NCBI GenBank assembly: GCA_003487665.1 | Contig: DNFA01000068.1 | Span: forward strand, 1-17,915 | Length of the DNA: 17,915 nt | DNA from: Oscillibacter sp. | GTDB lineage: Bacteria > Bacillota > Clostridia > Oscillospirales > Oscillospiraceae | Reading direction: 5' to 3' | Part shown: positions 1 to 6,476 of the stretch, piece by piece | Layout of the letters: every line of letters begins with the position of its first letter | Position numbering within the stretch: the first letter of the stretch is position 1 | Notes under the pieces: generated by a model | Seen by the model: only the letters and a program-made list of their open reading frames with translations | Database searches by the model: none | Told to the model about the DNA's origin: nothing | Made by a program: the position numbers and the translations under genes

Positions 1-42
1 TTCTTGTGTCAGGCGGCCTTTCAGCAGCGCTTCGACACTTCG

Positions 43-819
43 TCATTTGCAATTCTTCTGGTAGATGGTATACAGCCCCTCCATCAGCAGGTACTTGTCG
101 TACACCACGCGGTTGCGGCAGTACCGGGCGATCACCGGCGCGTTGGGGCCGGTAGCCACAATGGACGGCTCCGCGCCGTGCAGCGTCTCCCGGATGCGGT
201 CGATCACGCCGTCCAGCATGGCCGCCGTGCCGTATACGATGCCGCTGCGCATGCACTCCTCGGTGTTCTTCCCGATCAGCTGCTTCGGGTGCTCCAGCGA
301 GATGTTGGGTAGCTGCGCCGTGTGGTGGGACAGTGCATCCAGCGACAGCCGCACGCCGGGGAACATCAGTCCGCCCTCGTAGGTGCGCTTCTCGGAAATG
401 TAGGAGATAATGGTAGCCGTCCCCATGTCGATCATGATAATGGGCACCGGGTACTTTTCCAGCGCGGAAACGGCATTGGCCACGATATCCGCGCCCAGCT
501 GCTGGCTGTTGAACTCCATGCGGATGTTCAGCCCCGTCTTGATACCGGCACCCACCACCATGGGCGGCTTGCCCAGCAGCCGCGTCAGCGCCTTTTCCAT
601 CATGAAATTCATGGGCGGCACCACGCTGGACAGGATCGCGCCGCTGACCTGGCGGATGTCGCAGCCGTACAGGGTAAACAGGTTCATCAGATCGATGCTG
701 ATCTGATCCGCCGTCTTGCGGCTGTCGGTGTCAATGGACGCCAGAAACTTCAGTTCCTTCTGCCTGTCGAACAGCCCTACGGATATGTTGGAATTCCCGA
801 TATCAATGGCCAAAAGCAT
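43..819 (-). CDS. coaX: Type III pantothenate kinase
   Basis: Phosphorylates pantothenate with ATP, the first step of coenzyme A synthesis, in the cytoplasm. The 258-aa product has the usual length for CoaX and shows the acetate/sugar-kinase-like fold motifs in order: an N-terminal phosphate loop DIGNSN (residues 6-11), GAD at 109-111, DMGTAT at 131-136, and GG..PG at 149-155. The glycine-rich segment near residue 225 reads ATGPNAP where many CoaX proteins have ATGG, a mild deviation. The ATG at 819 is chosen because AAGGAG lies 8-9 nt upstream on the minus strand and the phosphate-loop strand begins immediately. In-frame codons further upstream run into the promoter and the gap terminator, so they are not used. 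Expected to be insensitive to CoA feedback, as is known for the type III family. It has its own promoter just upstream. Confidence 0.95.
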   Translation of the reverse strand: MLLAIDIGNSNISVGLFDRQKELKFLASIDTDSRKTADQISIDLMNLFTLYGCDIRQVSGAILSSVVPPMNFMMEKALTRLLGKPPMVVGAGIKTGLNIRMEFNSQQLGADIVANAVSALEKYPVPIIMIDMGTATIISYISEKRTYEGGLMFPGVRLSLDALSHHTAQLPNISLEHPKQLIGKNTEECMRSGIVYGTAAMLDGVIDRIRETLHGAEPSIVATGPNAPVIARYCRNRVVYDKYLLMEGLYTIYQKNCK

Positions 820-849
820 GCTATGATCTCCTTCCTGCCCTTTTTGCTT

Positions 850-878
850 ATCATACCACGGTGCAGTCCGCTTTACAA
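850..878 (-). promoter_or_regulatory. Sigma-A-type promoter of coaX
   Basis: On the minus strand a -35 box TTGTAA (plus 873-878) and a -10 box TATGAT (plus 850-855) are separated by 17 nt and lie about 30 nt upstream of the coaX start. The box sits between the gap terminator hairpin and the coaX ribosome binding site, so coaX can be transcribed independently of gap. Confidence 0.65.
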
Positions 879-885
879 GGCGAAA

Positions 886-915
886 ATGAACCCCGGCTTG
901 TCGGCCGGGGTTCAT
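886..915 (-). terminator. Intrinsic terminator of gap
   Basis: A perfect 12-bp inverted repeat (arms 886-897 and 904-915, ATGAACCCCGGC and its complement) with a 6-nt loop lies 16 nt downstream of the gap stop codon. In the minus-strand transcript it is followed by the short U-rich run UUUUCG (arm end included). Stem strength is high and the U tract is modest. Confidence 0.75.
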
Positions 916-930
916 CGCGCATCTTATTTC

Positions 931-1971
931 TCACTCCTGCGTCATGAAGGCGTCCGCCTCGTCCACGGTGTGCATGTGCTCCAGCATACGCACCACCATG
1001 TTGCTGTAGCCCCACTCATTGTCGTACCACGCGATGAGCTTGACGAAATCCTGATCCAGAGAGATACCTGCCGTCTCGTCGAAAATACAGGGGCAGGGAT
1101 TGCCGATGAGGTCGGTGGACACCACCTGGTCGCGGGTATAGCCGATGACGCCCTTCATGTACGTCTCGGACGCATGGAGGATCTCATAGCAGATGTCCGC
1201 ATAGGAGGCGGTCCTGCTGAGCCGCGCGGTCAGATCCACCACGGATACGTCCGCCGTGGGCACGCGGAAGGCCATGCCGGTCATCTTGCCCTTCAGGGAC
1301 GGGATCACGCGGCCAACGGCCTTGGCTGCGCCGGTGGTGGTGGGGATGATGTTGTTGAGGATGGAACGACCCGTGCGCCAGTCGCTGCCGCCGCGGGAGT
1401 CCACGGCCTTCTGCTTGGCGGTGGAGGCATGGATAGTGGACATCAGGGACTGCTCGATGCCGAACTCCTTGTGGATGACATAGGCCAGCGGCGCAAGGCA
1501 GTTGGTGGTGCAGCTGGCGTTGGAGATGACACGCATATCGCTGCGGTATTCATCGCTGTTGACGCCGAACACGAAGGTAGGCGTGGCGTCGTCCTTGGCC
1601 GGAGCCGTCAGGATGACCTTCTTGGCGCCGCCCTTAAAGTGGCGGGAGGCCTTCTCGGTGGTGTTGTTGGCGCCGGTGGACTCGATGATGTACTCTGCGC
1701 CGCAGTCCGCCCAGTTGATCATCGCCGCGTCGGACTCGCTGTAGATCTTGATCTTACGCCCGTTGACGATCAGGTCGCCGCCGGCGTGCTCCACAGTGCC
1801 GGGGAAATTACGGAATACGGAGTCGTATTTCAGCAGATACACCATGTAGTCCACATCCGCCTTGCGCAGGTTGATACCGCATACCTCGAAGCGCTCCGGA
1901 TCGTCCGCCAGTATGCGCAGCACCACCCGTCCGATACGGCCAAAGCCGTTGATACCGATCTTAATTGCCAT
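931..1971 (-). CDS. gap: Type I glyceraldehyde-3-phosphate dehydrogenase (possibly NADP-dependent)
   Basis: Catalyses the reversible oxidative phosphorylation of glyceraldehyde-3-phosphate to 1,3-bisphosphoglycerate. The 346-aa protein has the dinucleotide-binding motif INGFGRIGR (7-15), the active-site SNASCTTNC (150-158, catalytic Cys154), the catalytic His181 at the canonical 27-residue spacing, and the C-terminal WYDNEWGYS. Overall it is closest to the GapA type of enterobacteria and eukaryotes. Two positions that set NAD preference are altered. The Asp that normally follows IN at the end of the second beta-strand is Leu35, followed by Arg36. The loop that normally contains L/G-P before the HKDxR segment reads S-R-G-G. 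Both changes favour NADP use by family knowledge; this is an inference. The ATG at 1971 is preceded by AAGGAAGG, and the protein starts directly with the first beta-strand (MAIKIGING). Monocistronic, with its own promoter and terminator. Confidence 0.96.
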   Translation of the reverse strand: MAIKIGINGFGRIGRVVLRILADDPERFEVCGINLRKADVDYMVYLLKYDSVFRNFPGTVEHAGGDLIVNGRKIKIYSESDAAMINWADCGAEYIIESTGANNTTEKASRHFKGGAKKVILTAPAKDDATPTFVFGVNSDEYRSDMRVISNASCTTNCLAPLAYVIHKEFGIEQSLMSTIHASTAKQKAVDSRGGSDWRTGRSILNNIIPTTTGAAKAVGRVIPSLKGKMTGMAFRVPTADVSVVDLTARLSRTASYADICYEILHASETYMKGVIGYTRDQVVSTDLIGNPCPCIFDETAGISLDQDFVKLIAWYDNEWGYSNMVVRMLEHMHTVDEADAFMTQE

Positions 1972-2026
1972 GTCAGTGTCCTTCCTTCGTTTCCCCGCCC
2001 TGGGCGGCTGTATTTGTTCCAGGTAC

Positions 2027-2054
2027 ATTATATCAGCTTATAAAAATTTGTCAC
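2027..2054 (-). promoter_or_regulatory. Sigma-A-type promoter of gap with overlapping inverted repeats
   Basis: The minus strand carries a -35 box GTGACA (plus 2049-2054) and a perfect -10 box TATAAT (plus 2027-2032) spaced 16 nt apart, about 55 nt upstream of the gap start. The -35 region overlaps two small inverted repeats on the plus strand, TTTGT-cact-ACAAA and TCACT-acaaa-AGTGA, which could be a regulator site. The repeats are short and could be chance. Confidence 0.7.
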
Positions 2055-2222
2055 TACAAAAGTGAAAAAATATTGCCAATTTTACCGCTAATTTTGCCGT
2101 TTTTCTTCCGGAAGATTCAATTTTTTCTCAATTCGAAACCAAATGTTCCATACATTTCAAACCTTATAAACATGCCGTTTCTGTCGTAATTTCATTCAAA
2201 ATCACATGTCATACGCCAGACA

Positions 2223-2254
2223 GCACAAGGTCGGACGATCGTCCGGCCTTGTGC
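2223..2254 (-). terminator. Hairpin downstream of spoIVA, probable terminator
   Basis: A long inverted repeat lies 21 nt beyond the spoIVA stop. GCACAAGG pairs with CCTTGTGC, enclosing the self-complementary CGGACGATCGTCCG, with one mismatch (C-A on the minus strand, a U-G wobble on the plus strand). No good U tract follows on either strand, so termination efficiency is uncertain. It may instead protect the 3' end of the mRNA. Confidence 0.5.
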
Positions 2255-2275
2255 TTATGGAGGGTTCTGTGGGCG

Positions 2276-3757
2276 TCACAGAATGATGCAGATCAGTCCT
2301 CCGCCGCCCTCGTTGATGATGCGCTCCAGCGCCTGCCGCAGCTTTGCCTGCGCATCCGCCGGCATACGCTTCAGCTTCGCCTGTAAGTCCTCGCCCACGA
2401 TCTCGTGGAAGCTGCGCCCGAAGATATTGGACTGCCACAGCTTGCCGGTATCCCCCTCGAACTCCTGCAGCAGGTAGTTTACCATGTCCTCCGACTGCTT
2501 TTCGTTGCCCACGATGGGGGAAACCGTCGTCTCGATATCCGCCCGGATCAGGTGTATGGACGGCGCGCTGGCGCGCATCCGCACGCCGTACCGTCCCCCC
2601 TGCCGCACGATCTCCGGATCCTCCAGATTCAGCTCCTCCACGCCGGGCATCACAATGCCGTAGCCCGTCTCCCGCGCCGCCTTCAGCGCCGGCGCGACCT
2701 TGTCATACTCCCGCTTGGCCTCGGCCAGCTCCCCTATCAGCTGCATCAGGTCGCCGTCATCGCCGACCTGCAGGCCGCTCTGCTGGCTCAGCGTCTCGAA
2801 GAACATCCGGCGCGGCAGCCGGATTTCCACCTGCGCCACGCCGCTGCCCAGGTCAATATCCGACGACGATGCGCTTTCCACGTTCTCTCCCTGCGCCAGA
2901 AGCGCCATGCACGGCTGTAAATCGGATATCCTTGTCAGCTGTGATGCTGCCTGGCTTATCTCCTGATACAGCCCGCTGCGTATGGGGTGCTCTCCAGGCA
3001 GGGCGTCCACCCACGGCGGCAGGAACACATCCAGCTCCTGCAGGGGGAACTGATACAGCAGCTCGCGGATAATGCCGTTGATGTCCTCCTCCGTCAGCGC
3101 CAGACAATTGACGCACCGGCAGCCCACGCCGTATTTCTCCCGTATCTCCTCCGCTGCGGCGGCAGCGCGGGCGCCCTCCGGCTGGGCGGAGTTCATCAGC
3201 ACCAGGAACGGCTTGCCGATCTCCTGCAGCTCCCGTATGACCCGCTCCTCCGCCTCCCGATAGTCCTCCCGCGGTATGTCCGTCACCGTGCCGTCGGTGG
3301 TCACCACCACGCCCACGGTGGCGTGGTCGGTAATGACCTTCCGCGTGCCGATCTCCGCTGCCTCCGTCATGGGTATCTCGTGGTCGAACCACGGCGTCAT
3401 CACCATGCGCGGCGCCAGATCCTCGAACTGCCCCACGGCGGAATCCACCATGTACCCCACGCAGTCCACCAGCCGCACCGAGAAGGCCGCACCCTCCTCC
3501 AGCCGGATCTGCACCGCCTCCTCCGGCACGAACTTCGGCTCCGCCGTCATGATGGTGCGTCCGGAGCCGCTCTGAGGCAGCTCATCCTGCGCCCTGTCGC
3601 GGCGATAGGCGTTGTCGATGTGCGGCAGCACCAGCGTCTCCATAAACCGCTTCACAAAGGTGGATTTCCCCGTGCGCACAGGCCCCACCACGCCGATATA
3701 TACGCTGCCGCCGGTGCGCTGCGCCATGTCCTGATAAATGGACGTTGTCTCCTTCAT
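2276..3757 (-). CDS. spoIVA: Stage IV sporulation protein A (spore-coat morphogenetic ATPase)
   Basis: SpoIVA is a cytoskeletal ATPase that coats the outer forespore membrane and anchors the spore coat; in Bacillus it is made in the mother cell. The 493-aa product matches the family's usual length of about 492. It has a Walker A loop GPVRTGKS at 25-32 following the conserved IYQDMAQRTGG segment, a G-domain with DCVGYMV and later VLMNSA in the positions expected for a TRAFAC-type GTPase-like fold, and the characteristic C-terminal GGGGLICIIL tail. The ATG at 3757 has GGAGG 8 nt upstream. The gene stands alone between a plus-strand regulator and gap. Its presence indicates a spore-forming organism. 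A possible sigma-E-like promoter lies upstream. Confidence 0.97.
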   Translation of the reverse strand: MKETTSIYQDMAQRTGGSVYIGVVGPVRTGKSTFVKRFMETLVLPHIDNAYRRDRAQDELPQSGSGRTIMTAEPKFVPEEAVQIRLEEGAAFSVRLVDCVGYMVDSAVGQFEDLAPRMVMTPWFDHEIPMTEAAEIGTRKVITDHATVGVVVTTDGTVTDIPREDYREAEERVIRELQEIGKPFLVLMNSAQPEGARAAAAAEEIREKYGVGCRCVNCLALTEEDINGIIRELLYQFPLQELDVFLPPWVDALPGEHPIRSGLYQEISQAASQLTRISDLQPCMALLAQGENVESASSSDIDLGSGVAQVEIRLPRRMFFETLSQQSGLQVGDDGDLMQLIGELAEAKREYDKVAPALKAARETGYGIVMPGVEELNLEDPEIVRQGGRYGVRMRASAPSIHLIRADIETTVSPIVGNEKQSEDMVNYLLQEFEGDTGKLWQSNIFGRSFHEIVGEDLQAKLKRMPADAQAKLRQALERIINEGGGGLICIIL

Positions 3758-3790
3758 AATGCCATCCTCCGAATCCTGTCTGTTGCCTTA

Positions 3791-3818
3791 TATCTATGCG
3801 CGCACGGCGTCGTTTAGA
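3791..3818 (-). promoter_or_regulatory. Candidate sigma-E-like promoter of spoIVA
   Basis: On the minus strand, CATAGATA (plus 3791-3798) resembles the sigma-E -10 consensus CATAnnnT. It is preceded at 14 nt by TCTAAA (plus 3813-3818), within an ATTCTAAA stretch. No good sigma-A box is seen upstream of spoIVA. Sigma-E control is known for spoIVA in Bacillus and Clostridium. The match here is partial. Confidence 0.3.
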
Positions 3819-3845
3819 ATCTGCCGCCCAGAGCGGAAAATGCCC

Positions 3846-3874
3846 TTGTGTCCACGGGGAATTTGTGATAAAAT
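3846..3874 (+). promoter_or_regulatory. Extended -10 promoter of the TetR-family gene
   Basis: TTGTGT (3846-3851) and TAAAAT (3869-3874) are spaced 17 nt apart, with the TG of an extended -10 element at 3866-3867. This lies about 50 nt upstream of the GTG start. The 6-bp inverted repeat TGTGTC (3847-3852) / GACACA (3876-3881) brackets the promoter and may be an autoregulatory site, but the arms are short. Confidence 0.45.
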
Positions 3875-3925
3875 TGACACATAGTCGGGTACTGTGCAAG
3901 TTTTATGAATGCGGAGGCGAACACT

Positions 3926-4498
3926 GTGGAAGATCAGAATATAGATCGTCGCGTCAGAAAAACGAAAAAACAGCTACGACAGGCTTTGATGGATCTCATG
4001 TCCGAGAAGCCCTCCAAGTCCATCTCCGTCCGGGAGCTGGCGGAGCGGGCGGACATCAACCGCGGCACGTTCTACATCCACTACAAGGACGTTGGCGACC
4101 TGCTCCAGCGGTTGGAGGACGAGATGGCGGAGCGTCTGATCCTCGTGTGCAAAAAGTACGCCTACGCCAACACGGAGGTCAGCGCCTTCCCCTACCTGAC
4201 GGAGCTGTACCGCTTCGCGCAGGACAATGCCGACCTGTGTCTGGTGCTGCTGGGTCCTAACGGCGACCGGGCGTACACCGAGCGGATCTGTTCCATTCTC
4301 CGCAGCTACTTCCTTCAGGATTTCCTGTCCCGTTTTTACACCGGCAGCTCCGATCGGCTGGATCACTTCTGTTCCTTTATCGTCTCCGGCAACCTGACGC
4401 TGACGCTGGACTGGCTGTCCGGCGGCATGAAAGAGTCGGCGGAGGAAATGGCGGCTCTGGCCGGTGCCATCATCATGGACGGCGTCCGGGCGATGTGA
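3926..4498 (+). CDS. TetR/AcrR-family transcriptional regulator
   Basis: A 190-aa DNA-binding regulator. The N-terminal TetR helix-turn-helix is clear: RKTKKQLRQALMDLM (11-25), SVRELAERADINRGTFY (34-50) and IHYKDVGDLL (51-60). The C-terminal half is helical and resembles the TetR C-terminal domain seen in dihydroxyacetone-kinase-type regulators of Firmicutes. Its ligand cannot be read from sequence. The GTG at 3926 is preferred over the in-frame ATG at 3905, because GGAGG at 3912-3916 sits 9 nt ahead of the GTG whereas the ATG lacks a ribosome binding site. No plus-strand partner is adjacent. It stands alone between divergent spoIVA and convergent cupin genes, so its regulon is probably elsewhere or includes itself. 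Family assignment is secure, function unknown. Confidence 0.88.
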   Translation: MEDQNIDRRVRKTKKQLRQALMDLMSEKPSKSISVRELAERADINRGTFYIHYKDVGDLLQRLEDEMAERLILVCKKYAYANTEVSAFPYLTELYRFAQDNADLCLVLLGPNGDRAYTERICSILRSYFLQDFLSRFYTGSSDRLDHFCSFIVSGNLTLTLDWLSGGMKESAEEMAALAGAIIMDGVRAM

Positions 4499-4514
4499 TG
4501 TACTTGAATATGCA

Positions 4515-4540
4515 AAAAGGCGGCCACGCGGCCGCCTTTT
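4515..4540. terminator. Bidirectional terminator between the tetR-type gene and the cupin gene
   Basis: A perfect 11-bp stem, AAAAGGCGGCC-ACGC-GGCCGCCTTTT, is flanked by A and T runs. It serves the plus-strand regulator (16 nt after its stop) and gives a UUUUU tail in the opposite direction, where it is the first strong hairpin behind the cupin gene. Confidence 0.9.
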
Positions 4541-4625
4541 ATACTTTCTGTCGATAGTACCATTCCTGTCATTCCGAGAAGCAACTATTTCCGTGCCGAA
4601 AGGCGGCGCAAAAATAGCGGCATTA

Positions 4626-4949
4626 TCAAAATACCACAACCAGCAGCATTTTGAACCTCTCCTGTCCGAACACCGCGTGGGGATGGCGGGCGGGCATGAG
4701 GATGGACTCGCCCTCGTGGAGGATGTGCTCCACGCCGTCCACGGTGATGCGCCCCTCGCCGTCCAGACACAGCACCAGCGCGTCGCCGCCGGACTCGTGG
4801 GTGCTGATCTCCTCTCCCTTGTCGAAGGCGAACAGCGTAACGCTGACGGCATCGTTCTGCGCCAGCGTCTTGCTGACCACCTGACCGGGCTGGTAGGCCA
4901 CCTGCTCCTTCATGGTCAGAACGGTGGCAATGTCGTAATTCTTCATCAT
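4626..4949 (-). CDS. Small single-domain cupin protein
   Basis: A 107-aa all-beta cupin_2-type barrel of unknown substrate. Motif 1 appears as an HES.GGDALVLCLDGEG segment around residues 51-66 and motif 2 as GESILMPARHPHAVFG around 79-94. Metal-ligand candidates are His51, Glu52, His88 and His90. Family members include metal-dependent enzymes, sugar or small-molecule binding proteins and sensors. This one is short and unfused, so no reaction is assigned. The ATG at 4949 has GGAG 9 nt upstream; the adjacent second ATG (4946) is equally possible. The gene starts 59 nt after the metK stop, the only hairpin between them has a poor U tract, and I see no convincing promoter in the gap. It may therefore be expressed by read-through from the riboswitch-controlled metK transcript. 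Confidence 0.85.
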   Translation of the reverse strand: MMKNYDIATVLTMKEQVAYQPGQVVSKTLAQNDAVSVTLFAFDKGEEISTHESGGDALVLCLDGEGRITVDGVEHILHEGESILMPARHPHAVFGQERFKMLLVVVF

Positions 4950-4975
4950 GGCCGAAAGCTCCTTCCTTGATGAAA

Positions 4976-4997
4976 GAGGGCGGCTGATGCCGCCCTC
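4976..4997 (-). terminator. Hairpin between metK and the cupin gene
   Basis: A perfect 9-bp stem GAGGGCGGC-tgat-GCCGCCCTC lies 11 nt after the metK stop. On the minus strand it is followed by UUUCAUC, a weak U tract. It probably terminates or attenuates metK transcription, leaving some read-through into the cupin gene. Confidence 0.65.
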
Positions 4998-5008
4998 CCA
5001 TTTTGTAT

Positions 5009-6193
5009 TTACTTACCCAGCGCCGCCTTGAGAGCGTCCACGCGGTCGGTCTTTTCCCAAGCCACGCCCAGCTCCTCACGACCCATGTGGCCGTAGGCCG
5101 CCAGCTGGCGGTAGATGGGCTTGCGCAGGTCGAGATCGCGGATAATGGCGGTGGGGCGCAGGTCAAAGACCTTCTCCACAGCGGCCTCCAGCTCGCTGTC
5201 GGCCACCACGCCGGTGCCGAACGTCTCCACCAGCACGCTGACGGGACGCGCCACGCCGATGGCGTAGGCCAGCTGCACCTGGCACTTGTCGGCAAGACCG
5301 GCAGCCACCACGTTCTTGGCCACCCAGCGGGCGGCGTAGGCCGCGGAGCGATCCACCTTGGTGGGATCCTTGCCGGAGAAGGCGCCGCCGCCGTGGGGCG
5401 CGCTGCCGCCGTAGGTATCCACGATGATCTTGCGTCCGGTCAGGCCGGCATCGGCGGCGGGGCCGCCGCTGACAAAGCGGCCGGTGGGGTTCACATAGAT
5501 CTTCGTCTCGCCGTCCAGCAGCTCGGCAGGAACAGTGGGCTTGATGACCAGCTCGATCATATCCTTGCGGATCTGCTCCAGCGTCACGTCGGGGCTGTGC
5601 TGGGTGGACAGCACCACGGTGTCCACCCGAACGGGCTTGCCGTTCTCGTCGTACTCCACGGTGATCTGGGTCTTGCCATCGGGACGCAGATAGTCCACCA
5701 GACCCTGCTTGCGCACGTCGGTCAAGCGCTTGGCCATCTTGTGGGCGATGGAGATAGCCAGAGGCATCAGCTCCGGCGTCTCGTTGCAGGCGTAGCCGAA
5801 CATCATGCCCTGGTCGCCGGCGCCGTTGTCCAGCTCGCTCTTGCCGGTGGACTTGGCCTCGTAGCTCTTGTCCACGCCCAGCGCGATATCGCCGGACTGC
5901 TCGTCGATGTTGGTGATGACGGCGCAGGTATTACCGTCGAAGCCGCAGTCGGAGGAGTTGTAGCCGATGTCCAGCACCACCTGACGGGCGATTTTGGGGA
6001 TATCCACATAGCAGCTGGTGGTGATCTCACCCATGATATGGATCAGGCCGGTGGAGGCGCAGGTCTCGCAGGCCACGCGGCCGTTGGGGTCCTGCTCGAA
6101 GATCGCGTCCAGAACCGCGTCGGAGATCTGGTCGCAGACCTTATCGGGATGTCCCTCGGTAACGGATTCAGAAGTAAACAGATGTCTTGCCAT
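5009..6193 (-). CDS. metK: S-adenosylmethionine synthetase
   Basis: Makes S-adenosylmethionine from methionine and ATP in the cytoplasm. The 394-aa product has the standard length and all landmark motifs: GHPDK with His15 and Asp17 near the N terminus, the ATP/K+ site GAGDQGMMFGYA at 124-135, the flexible-loop region around 95-110, and the phosphate-binding GGGAFSGKD at 268-276 followed by PTKVDRSAAY. The ATG at 6193 follows AAAGGAG by about 8 nt and gives the canonical MARHLFTSESV start. In-frame codons upstream translate the riboswitch and are not real protein. The leader contains a SAM-I riboswitch and terminator, so the enzyme is repressed by its own product. The upstream gene (an AEC transporter) is separated by a strong promoter. 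Confidence 0.98.
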   Translation of the reverse strand: MARHLFTSESVTEGHPDKVCDQISDAVLDAIFEQDPNGRVACETCASTGLIHIMGEITTSCYVDIPKIARQVVLDIGYNSSDCGFDGNTCAVITNIDEQSGDIALGVDKSYEAKSTGKSELDNGAGDQGMMFGYACNETPELMPLAISIAHKMAKRLTDVRKQGLVDYLRPDGKTQITVEYDENGKPVRVDTVVLSTQHSPDVTLEQIRKDMIELVIKPTVPAELLDGETKIYVNPTGRFVSGGPAADAGLTGRKIIVDTYGGSAPHGGGAFSGKDPTKVDRSAAYAARWVAKNVVAAGLADKCQVQLAYAIGVARPVSVLVETFGTGVVADSELEAAVEKVFDLRPTAIIRDLDLRKPIYRQLAAYGHMGREELGVAWEKTDRVDALKAALGK

Positions 6194-6227
6194 GGTTTTT
6201 TCTCCTTTCAGCTTTGAGAAATGCAAC

Positions 6228-6260
6228 AAAAAAGCGCTCTGTCCGAATCGACAGAGTGCT
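6228..6260 (-). terminator. Intrinsic terminator of the metK SAM-I riboswitch (expression platform)
   Basis: In the minus-strand leader, AGCACTCTGTC (plus 6250-6260) pairs with GACAGAGCGCT (plus 6233-6243) around a 6-nt loop with one A-C mismatch, and is followed by six U residues. It begins 14 nt after the aptamer. The AGAG segment that follows aptamer helix P1 can pair with the CUCU of the terminator arm, giving the expected antiterminator alternative when SAM is low. Confidence 0.88.
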
Positions 6261-6274
6261 GTATCTCTTGCTCT

Positions 6275-6368
6275 CCTCATCTTTCGATTCGTTCGTCGGA
6301 TTTGGCACCTTGAAAAAACAGGTTGCCGTGGCTTCACAGGGCCGATCCCTCCGCCACTCTTGATAAGG
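6275..6368 (-). ncRNA. SAM-I (S-box) riboswitch aptamer upstream of metK
   Basis: On the minus strand the S-box core is present in order: CCTTATCAAGAG, GGCGGAGGGA, GGCCCTGTGAAGCC, GGCAACC, GGTGCCAAATCC, and AAGATGAGG closing the aptamer. P1 forms between CCTTATC and GATGAGG with one G-U pair, the hyper-conserved GAGGGA..GGCCC..UGAAGCC..GGCAACC elements are intact, and the P3 and P4 arms are short. Binding of S-adenosylmethionine should stabilise P1 and allow the downstream terminator to form, switching metK off. Assignment rests on direct consensus matching. Confidence 0.97.
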
Positions 6369-6386
6369 TATTCACTTGTACTGTAT

Positions 6387-6414
6387 ATTGTAGCATCTTT
6401 TCCGCCGTTGTCAA
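6387..6414 (-). promoter_or_regulatory. Promoter of the metK riboswitch transcript
   Basis: The minus strand has a consensus -35 TTGACA (plus 6409-6414) and a -10 TACAAT (plus 6387-6392) spaced 16 nt apart. The start of transcription would be about 10 nt before the S-box aptamer, giving a leader of roughly 190 nt. Confidence 0.88.
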
Positions 6415-6447
6415 TAGGGTTTCCTGAAATTAAAAAAGTATTCATTT

Positions 6448-6465
6448 TTTCCCGTTTCCGGGAAA
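6448..6465 (-). terminator. Weak hairpin behind the AEC transporter gene
   Basis: A 7-bp stem TTTCCCG / CGGGAAA closed by a GAAA tetraloop (minus strand) lies 11 nt after the transporter stop. A six-T run occurs only about 10 nt further on, so this is a poor intrinsic terminator by rule. It may still be the 3' end of the transcript. Confidence 0.35.
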
Positions 6466-6476
6466 TACCGCCACGA

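Larger units (their letters stand above)
1972..2275. other. AT-rich intergenic region between gap and spoIVA
   Basis: This 304-bp spacer holds the gap promoter (2027-2054) and the likely spoIVA terminator (2223-2254). Between them, 2055-2222 is clearly AT-rich compared with the flanking genes and has no credible coding frame. It contains the perfect 12-bp palindrome TCTTCCGGAAGA at 2104-2115 and A/T tracts upstream of the gap -35 box that could act as an UP element. I see no RNA gene. Confidence 0.6.

Noticed and set aside
1..46. A frame opening ATGACGAAGTGT on the minus strand, overlapping the coaX stop as ATGA and running off the left edge
   Set aside because: Only 15 codons are visible, there is no good ribosome binding site, and the residues resemble nothing recognisable. 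A coupled downstream gene cannot be excluded but cannot be supported.
322..2043. A 573-codon open frame on the plus strand across coaX and gap
   Set aside because: It lies opposite two clearly recognisable genes, has low-complexity His/Gly/Val/Arg-rich composition typical of antisense frames in GC-rich coding DNA, and has no ribosome binding site or domain.
3905..3925. ATG at 3905 as start of the TetR-family gene
   Set aside because: No ribosome binding site precedes it, whereas the GTG at 3926 has GGAGG at proper spacing. The extra seven residues are not part of the domain.
5003..6217. A 404-codon open frame on the plus strand opposite metK
   Set aside because: Antisense to a highly conserved gene, low-complexity Gly/His/Ala/Val composition, no start signals.
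6194..6445. N-terminal extension of MetK into the leader
   Set aside because: These codons are the SAM-I riboswitch, its terminator and the promoter. The conserved MetK N terminus begins at 6193 with its own ribosome binding site.
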